Assembly (NCBI GenBank): GCA_014729935.1
Contig: WJJB01000295.1
Coordinates: forward strand, 1 to 6,517
Direction of reading: 5' to 3'
Source: Candidatus Bathyarchaeota archaeon
GTDB taxonomy: Archaea; Asgardarchaeota; Lokiarchaeia; Sigyniarchaeales; Sigyniarchaeaceae
Length of the DNA: 6,517 bases
Under the pieces are notes generated by a model, which saw nothing but the letters and a program-made list of their open reading frames with translations, was not told the origin of the DNA and did not search any database. Both the position numbers and the translations under genes were made by a program. Every line of letters begins with the position of its first letter. Within the stretch, counting starts at the first letter, position 1. This document shows positions 1-3,845 of the stretch, piece by piece.

Positions 1-62
1 CTCCGGTTCCATTTCAATCCTTCGCATCGAGCACATCAAATTCCCCCGTTACTGTTTAGGCA

Positions 63-545
63 GTGGTAGTTCAATTCAAGTTTGCCCTAACGATCTTTCA
101 TTCTCGGGAGAATAGCTCCAAGAGTCTCTCCTTGGTCCAAGTCGCCTTTTTCGTGTTGAACGCATCATTGATCATCGCAGATGCACTTATTGCCATCTTT
201 CACTTGAAGGTGAACGAGGGTATGGGGAGCATACCGAGACTGCCTCCCGTACTACTCCTCGTGCAGGAAATCATCATTACTCTTCCGTTTCTCTACATGT
301 TTGTAATGGCATGGAAGCTTTCCAAGAAAGCGGGGGATCCCAACGATGAAAAAGCACTATTATTCATTGCCATTTCTGGTTTGCTGAAATTCGGGAGTTA
401 CATGTCCATGCTCGTGAATGATTTCATTGGTTTCAGGAACCCGTGGTCCATTGGCATTTGGTCCTGTGCCTTGGCGGCTTTCATGACCTTTTACATCGGC
501 GTGACCCGTCCAGCCATTCTTTTCAAGAAATCCACGGGCAAATGA
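63..545 (+). CDS. Four-helix integral membrane protein, unknown function, 5' end uncertain
   Basis: The frame encodes about 160 residues with four clear hydrophobic segments at roughly residues 24-48, 61-86, 97-118 and 128-148. A polar loop with several charged residues (about 85-97) separates the second and third, and the protein ends in a short basic tail (FKKSTGK). No enzymatic motif is visible. The chosen start is a GTG just after an in-frame TAG at 57-59. There is no in-frame ATG before residue 54, and a TTG at 132 would start directly at the first helix, so the true N-terminus is doubtful. The C-terminal pattern of a last helix ending in YIGVTRP followed by lysines resembles the end of multi-helix (7TM-type) archaeal sensor membrane domains. 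This frame could therefore be a 5'-truncated or frameshifted remnant of a larger protein, but that is inference. Only 62 bases precede it, so its promoter and neighbours cannot be judged. Confidence 0.6.
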   Translation: MVVQFKFALTIFHSRENSSKSLSLVQVAFFVLNASLIIADALIAIFHLKVNEGMGSIPRLPPVLLLVQEIIITLPFLYMFVMAWKLSKKAGDPNDEKALLFIAISGLLKFGSYMSMLVNDFIGFRNPWSIGIWSCALAAFMTFYIGVTRPAILFKKSTGK

Positions 546-754
546 ATGCACGAATTCAAGCATGTATTCCATTCCCTTGTTTTCATGTGCAAGAACCTTG
601 ATGCAGAGCATTTCCAGTGAATCCAAGGTGATGATAATCCTCAATTAACCGATCGTATTCCATTCATATCCAATATAACTCCACTGAAGTCCATTGATTC
701 GGGTTTGATTCAATCATGAGGATAAATTTATAAGGTTAGCCCATCTAAGGATAC
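546..754. other. Intergenic region between two membrane-protein genes
   Basis: This A/T-richer stretch holds no credible coding frame. Its useful content is the BRE/TATA element near 722-734. A short near-repeat (GTATTCCATTC) occurs at about 574-584 and again at about 655-665. No strong hairpin-plus-T-run terminator is visible for the upstream gene. Confidence 0.6.
722..734 (+). promoter_or_regulatory. Archaeal BRE/TATA-box promoter for the 755-1471 gene
   Basis: The sequence ATAAATTTATAAG matches the archaeal purine/A-rich BRE followed by a TATA box (TTTATAA at 727-733). Archaeal transcription normally starts about 25-28 bp downstream of the box centre. That places the start near 755-758, essentially on the first possible start codons (TTG 755, GTG 761), so the mRNA is probably leaderless. 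The ATPase gene downstream has no comparable box close to it and is probably transcribed from here. Confidence 0.6.
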
Positions 755-1471
755 TTGACAGTGGGAAATTCATTCAATCGCATGATTCATTCCCTTACCA
801 ACATCAAACCGGTGATGACCGCGCACTCGTGGAAAAAGAAACTGCAAGCATTCTCAAGGTTTGGCAAAGCAGCCGTGATCACGCTTTTCATCATCATTGG
901 CGTTGAATACGTCCTGTCACATGCCATCGGGTTCACATTCGAGAAGGCGCAGGAAATATTGTTTTTCGGGCTCATTTCATTCTTTTCCTTGGTGATGGCG
1001 ATCTTGGCACTTAACATCGACCTCACGGTGAAAAACAAATGGAAAATGCTCGGAACATTCGTGCTGTGGAGCGTGGTATCATTTTTAACTGGCTTTTATG
1101 CCAGTTACTCGGCTGTTGGCTTGATCGACGAGACCGTGTTCCCGATCATAAATTTCTTGGCCAGGATATGGAAATCCTACCTGCTGTTATTCATCACGTG
1201 CGTGAACTTCATCAGTGCCAGCTTCCTTTTCCACAAGATCGCTAGGGCTATCCAGCTGGACACCATCGAATGGTTCAAGCGGGGTTTCGGGGATGATGGG
1301 GATCCACCCAAAGTATCCCTGTCCCCGGTCGCCAGGAAAATCCTCCTCGGGCTCGTATCACAACTCGTGCTGAACATTGCCATCATGTCGCTCGGGGGAC
1401 CGGAAGAATTTTTCACGAAGATCTCCCTGCACTTCAAGGACCTGCTCGTGTTCCTTGGCATTCCATCATGA
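755..1471 (+). CDS. Five-helix integral membrane protein paired with a ParA-like ATPase
   Basis: The 238-residue product is not recognisable as a named family. Hydrophobic segments lie at about residues 39-60, 67-88, 98-120, 141-160 and 194-214. A basic N-terminal stretch (residues 24-38, including KKK) suggests a cytoplasmic N-terminus. A polar, acidic-then-proline loop (about 172-193, containing GDDGDPP) separates the last two helices, and a short amphipathic tail follows the fifth. The start is uncertain. TTG 755 opens the frame after TAA 746-748, GTG 761 gives a protein two residues shorter, and ATG 782 removes nine residues. The TATA box at 727-733 places the transcript start near 755, which favours a leaderless TTG or GTG start. 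The stop codon overlaps ATG 1468 as ATGA, and the ATPase gene follows directly, so both are probably co-transcribed. A role as membrane partner of that ATPase is inference from position only. Confidence 0.75.
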   Translation: MTVGNSFNRMIHSLTNIKPVMTAHSWKKKLQAFSRFGKAAVITLFIIIGVEYVLSHAIGFTFEKAQEILFFGLISFFSLVMAILALNIDLTVKNKWKMLGTFVLWSVVSFLTGFYASYSAVGLIDETVFPIINFLARIWKSYLLLFITCVNFISASFLFHKIARAIQLDTIEWFKRGFGDDGDPPKVSLSPVARKILLGLVSQLVLNIAIMSLGGPEEFFTKISLHFKDLLVFLGIPS

Positions 1472-1516
1472 AACACTCACATGCACACACCCACATGTAT
1501 CCAGCCACACACATTC

Positions 1517-1526
1517 GAAGGATGAT
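1517..1526 (+). promoter_or_regulatory. Possible Shine-Dalgarno site deciding the ATPase start
   Basis: GAAGGATGAT resembles the purine-rich archaeal Shine-Dalgarno sequence and ends a few bases before ATG 1531, with the GAAGG core about 9 nt away. It supports ATG 1531 over the upstream ATG 1468. An ATG at 1522, inside this element, is a further in-frame option. Unlike the genes at 755 and 3846, this one would not be first in its transcript, so a ribosome-binding site is expected. Confidence 0.4.
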
Positions 1527-1530
1527 ATTC

Positions 1531-2610
1531 ATGGAAGAAGCAAAGAAAACCGAGGAAATCAAGATATTCGTTGCCAACAAGGGAGGATGCGGTAAGACAC
1601 TATTTTCCCTCGTCTCCATCCTGCACGGGTATTTCGAGGGAAAGAAGGTAGCAGCAATCGATCTCAACTTCGAAAATCCCGATACCGCCACCATCTTGCA
1701 CGGCATCGTGGAGGGAAGCAAGCAAACGGAGGCGCCCGTGGTGAACGAGGGGACCCCCCTCGCATACAAGCAAGAAAAAATCAACGAAAGGTTATATGCC
1801 ATCAGGCCCCACCCTCTCTATCACCACGACTTCCAAGTGCTTACTTTCCTCGATCAATTCCTGTATACCAATAACGGCAAGTTCGACTTAATCCTCATCG
1901 ATACCGGGCTAAACCTAGCCAATCTCATCCCAACGGATCTCAAGGGCGAGCGGTGGCCCAGATCCCGCGCGTCCCCCACGATTTACATGATATACACATG
2001 GAGTTCAGGCTTGCGGCCGTGGGAGATGGAAGCATTCGACGAAACTATCGAAGCCATGAGAGCATTCTTTTCCCCGGATTTCGACAAGCATCATCTCATC
2101 CATGTGCTAAATCCACAGGCTTTCATCCCGAAATCCTTGAAGGCAAACCTGAAATACCTCTACCGTGCTAAGTACCAGTTCGATGGTGCCGACAAGATGG
2201 TATCGCACCTCAAGAAGCTGGGCAAGAAAAAGGGCACCTATCGCGCGGTCCCGTGGGAGACATTCCGCAAGGAAATCCTGCTGGAAGTCCGCAATGAGTT
2301 CTGGCGACGCCCCTTAGGGGAGTTTTACAAGGATGAAGTCCCAAGCATCTGGCTTGACGTGATGAATGGGTTCTTGAAAGAACACGAGGAGATCCCGACG
2401 AACGTGTTCTTCCACCCGTATGTCTACCACCAGGTGCAACTCATCGTGGACGATTTTATCATTCGTCGGGGGAAAGACTTGGAGGATATGAAAGATCTCG
2501 TAGAACCTGTGTTTGAAAACTACGTGAATTTTCACGAATTACGTGAACGCGGAAATACCATCCTTTTCGAGAATAACTCACCTGATGAAGCCGCCGCAAG
2601 CTCACCTTGA
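1531..2610 (+). CDS. Divergent ParA/MinD-type (SIMIBI) deviant Walker A ATPase
   Basis: With the ATG at 1531 the product has 359 residues. The N-terminal half has the SIMIBI P-loop fold signatures in order: beta-1 plus deviant Walker A NKGGCGKT (residues 16-23, signature Lys17 and catalytic Lys22), a Walker A'-like AAIDLN (41-46, Asp44) and Walker B LILIDTG (120-126, Asp124). Family members usually read KGGVGKTT and DxD. Here the residue after the P-loop Thr is Leu and the second Asp of DxD is Asn46, so it is divergent but keeps the key Lys and Asp residues. Proteins of this type are nucleotide-dependent dimerising switches that act on membranes or DNA. The C-terminal half (about 180-359) is a charged helical extension I do not recognise, making the protein longer than typical ParA or MinD (about 250-270 residues). 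No C-terminal amphipathic membrane-targeting helix is obvious. It follows a 5-TM protein in a likely operon, which suggests membrane recruitment. ATG 1468 would add 21 His-rich residues. The ATPase call is firm; the cellular role is unknown. Confidence 0.85.
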   Translation: MEEAKKTEEIKIFVANKGGCGKTLFSLVSILHGYFEGKKVAAIDLNFENPDTATILHGIVEGSKQTEAPVVNEGTPLAYKQEKINERLYAIRPHPLYHHDFQVLTFLDQFLYTNNGKFDLILIDTGLNLANLIPTDLKGERWPRSRASPTIYMIYTWSSGLRPWEMEAFDETIEAMRAFFSPDFDKHHLIHVLNPQAFIPKSLKANLKYLYRAKYQFDGADKMVSHLKKLGKKKGTYRAVPWETFRKEILLEVRNEFWRRPLGEFYKDEVPSIWLDVMNGFLKEHEEIPTNVFFHPYVYHQVQLIVDDFIIRRGKDLEDMKDLVEPVFENYVNFHELRERGNTILFENNSPDEAAASSP

Positions 2611-3403
2611 TGTCATCCCATGAATCCTCCGATACGAAATAGATCTTGAACTGCATCATGTTGACCACTTTACCAAGGAGCAACGCTCCACCGGCACGGC
2701 ACCAATCGATACGGGTGCCCATTGCAAGAAATCTAACCCACCAACCCACCGACCTTTCCCACGAGCTCATACCTCACTCCTTTTTCATCCGTGGTCACTT
2801 GGTGTCGTGCCGTTTTTCCAACGATGAATTTGGCAGGGTACCAAGTATACTTGATGGACAACCCGTGTAATCAACTCCGTTCAAGGAGCCAACAAGAAGC
2901 CATAGCGATGACGCGGATACCCGTGGACCATAGAAGAGACACGGGGTGTGAAAAAGAATGCGGCAGACGGAATCGCGCGATAGAAAGCAAGGTTCAACGC
3001 TCCCTGTTTGCGTTCAATCCTTCTCCAAGATCAGCAACGCAAGGTGCGCCTCTCCCAACAGGCACGCATGAATCACCCGCCAGCCATCACCGAAGTGCGC
3101 GTTCAGGTCTTCGATCTAGGCAATCATGCCACGTCTCAGTTAGACATGCTCTTCCCAATATACTTGTTATTAAAAATGCACAGCGCTTTCTCCATCATGG
3201 TTCACCCACTCTTCTACACGAGGGCTTGAATGGAATGGCATTCAAAAGCCTTTCGTGGTGGAATGAACCGCATCTACTCTATTACCATGCAAGGTTGAAC
3301 TACCGCGGTGAAGGACGTTCGCAATCCCGGGCTATTTTTGCACCTGCCCCGTGTTGGCAATCTCGCATCTACCGCACCCGAGCCCGCGGCACGTGAAACA
3401 AGA
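2611..3403. other. Long stretch without a convincing gene
   Basis: Nearly 800 bases between the ATPase gene and the tRNA promoter hold no recognisable protein. A forward frame from GTG 2791 to TGA 3396 (201 codons) stays open, but its product is Arg/His/Ser-rich and its third positions lack the C/G preference of the neighbouring genes. There is no TATA box at the expected distance and no Shine-Dalgarno site, so I treat it as non-coding or decayed. A shorter overlapping frame (3008-3229) is equally unconvincing. Other content: two T5 runs (about 2781-2785 and 2813-2817) that could terminate the ATPase transcript, and a perfect 12-bp palindrome CAAGTATACTTG at 2842-2853. The string TATACTTG recurs near 3159-3166, followed by an A/T-rich patch (TTATTAAAAATG, about 3167-3178). 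No RNase P, SRP or rRNA signature was seen. Confidence 0.5.
2842..2853. repeat. Perfect 12-bp palindrome in the gene-free stretch
   Basis: CAAGTATACTTG is its own reverse complement. It could be a binding site for a dimeric regulator, or chance. No adjacent gene start makes an operator role obvious. Confidence 0.35.
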
Positions 3404-3410
3404 TTTATAT
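3396..3410 (+). promoter_or_regulatory. BRE/TATA-box promoter of the tRNA-Phe gene
   Basis: AAACAAGATTTATAT combines a purine-rich BRE with the TATA box TTTATAT (3404-3410). Transcription would start near 3433-3436, leaving a leader of about 20 nt before the tRNA. That leader contains the G/C palindrome CCCGCGCGGG (3438-3447) and would be removed by RNase P. Confidence 0.65.
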
Positions 3411-3454
3411 CCCGCGAGATGCTATTGATCCCACCCGCCCGCGCGGGACTGATC

Positions 3455-3559
3455 GCCAACGTAGCTTAGCCCGGGAGTGCCACAGGCGCAAGGCAGGTGG
3501 TGCCCGAGAGCGCTAGACTGAAGATCTAGTTGTCGAGAGTTCAATTCTCTCCGTTGGCA
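3455..3559 (+). tRNA. tRNA-Phe(GAA) with a 31-nt intron in the D-arm
   Basis: All cloverleaf arms are present: acceptor stem GCCAACG/CGTTGGC (3455-3461 with 3552-3558), discriminator A at 3559, D-stem GCTT/GAGC, anticodon stem CTAGA/TCTAG (3513-3517 with 3525-3529), loop CTGAAGA with anticodon GAA at 3520-3522, a 5-nt variable loop, and T-stem GAGAG/CTCTC with loop TTCAATT. The loop has U33 and G37. Read straight through, the D-loop is far too long. Removing 3478-3508 restores a normal D-arm (loop AGCCCGGGA, pairs G10-C25, C11-G24, U12-A23 and U13-G22) and a mature 74-nt tRNA-Phe. The CCA end is not encoded, as the next bases are CTT. It charges phenylalanine for UUU/UUC codons. No intron is present at the usual 37/38 site. 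Confidence 0.93.
3478..3508 (+). other. Non-canonical tRNA intron between positions 22 and 23
   Basis: The exon-intron borders can be folded as a relaxed bulge-helix-bulge. Exon CGGG (3472-3475) pairs with intron CCCG (3503-3506). The 5' bulge is AG|T (3476-3478) and the 3' bulge is AG|A (3507-3509). An inner intron stem GCCAC/GTGGT (3479-3483 with 3497-3501) carries a 13-nt loop. Cutting after the second base of each bulge gives exactly the mature tRNA. Deviations from the strict motif are an extra unpaired G3502 and a weak outer helix, so splicing would need an endonuclease tolerant of relaxed motifs. Direct repetition of GAG at both borders allows a shift of one or two bases. Confidence 0.85.
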
Positions 3560-3576
3560 CTTCTTCTCTCCTCTCA
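3560..3576 (+). terminator. Pyrimidine tract after the tRNA, likely termination zone
   Basis: The tRNA is followed at once by a C/T-only tract (CTTCTTCTCTCCTCTC). Archaeal termination commonly occurs at T-rich stretches without a hairpin. The runs here are short and interrupted, so the call is tentative; a T6 run at 3697-3702 is a stronger downstream alternative. Confidence 0.35.
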
Positions 3577-3713
3577 CCGCCAAAGAAATTCGAGCACTGA
3601 TCCCTTCATTCTTATCAAGTTACCACGAATGGATTTCATTCCAAGGACAACAATTCCCATGCTTACCACTGATGGGTGACAAATATCGGTCTCGACTTTT
3701 TTCATATCCCCGT

Positions 3714-3741
3714 CCCGCGTGATCTATCACGTGAGCGCGGG
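3714..3741. repeat. Strong nested dyad between tRNA and the zinc-ribbon gene
   Basis: Two overlapping inverted repeats share this site. The inner one is CGTGAT/ATCACG (3718-3723 and 3726-3731) around a 2-nt centre. The outer one is CCCGCG (3714-3719) with CGCGGG (3736-3741). It lies about 75 bp upstream of the TATA-like element of the 3846 gene and just after a T6 run (3697-3702). It could be an operator or an RNA hairpin. A further inverted pair, CCCGTTG (3757-3763) and CAACGGG (3828-3834), places its second arm between the TATA-like box and the start codon. Confidence 0.4.
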
Positions 3742-3812
3742 CAAATGTCGTCCACGCCCGTTGGTCACATCTAGCGTGTACGTCATATCGAAACACACAA
3801 AAAAATGCCGTT

Positions 3813-3820
3813 CCTATATC
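3813..3820 (+). promoter_or_regulatory. TATA-like element for the 3846 gene
   Basis: CCTATATC is centred about 26 bp before 3843, so transcription would begin within a few bases of ATG 3846 and the message would be leaderless. The absence of any Shine-Dalgarno sequence before this ATG fits. The BRE part is weak; an A-run at 3799-3805 lies just upstream. Confidence 0.45.
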
Positions 3821-3845
3821 AACACGACAACGGGTAACAACAATC

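Noticed and set aside
628..687. Possible C/D-box guide RNA: C box GTGATGA at 628-634 and CTGA at 684-687, 60 nt apart.
   Set aside because: There is no acceptable internal D'/C' pair at the expected spacing and no short terminal stem next to the boxes, so the match is probably chance.
2459..2770. Reverse-strand frame of 103 codons with some protein-like segments, overlapping the end of the ATPase gene.
   Set aside because: About half of it lies antisense to the clearly coding ATPase 3' end, it has no promoter or ribosome-binding site on that strand, and no domain is recognisable.
3438..3447. G/C palindrome CCCGCGCGGG in the tRNA leader, considered as an operator or terminator.
   Set aside because: It is short and purely G/C with no T-run, and it falls inside the predicted transcribed leader, so chance composition is enough to explain it.
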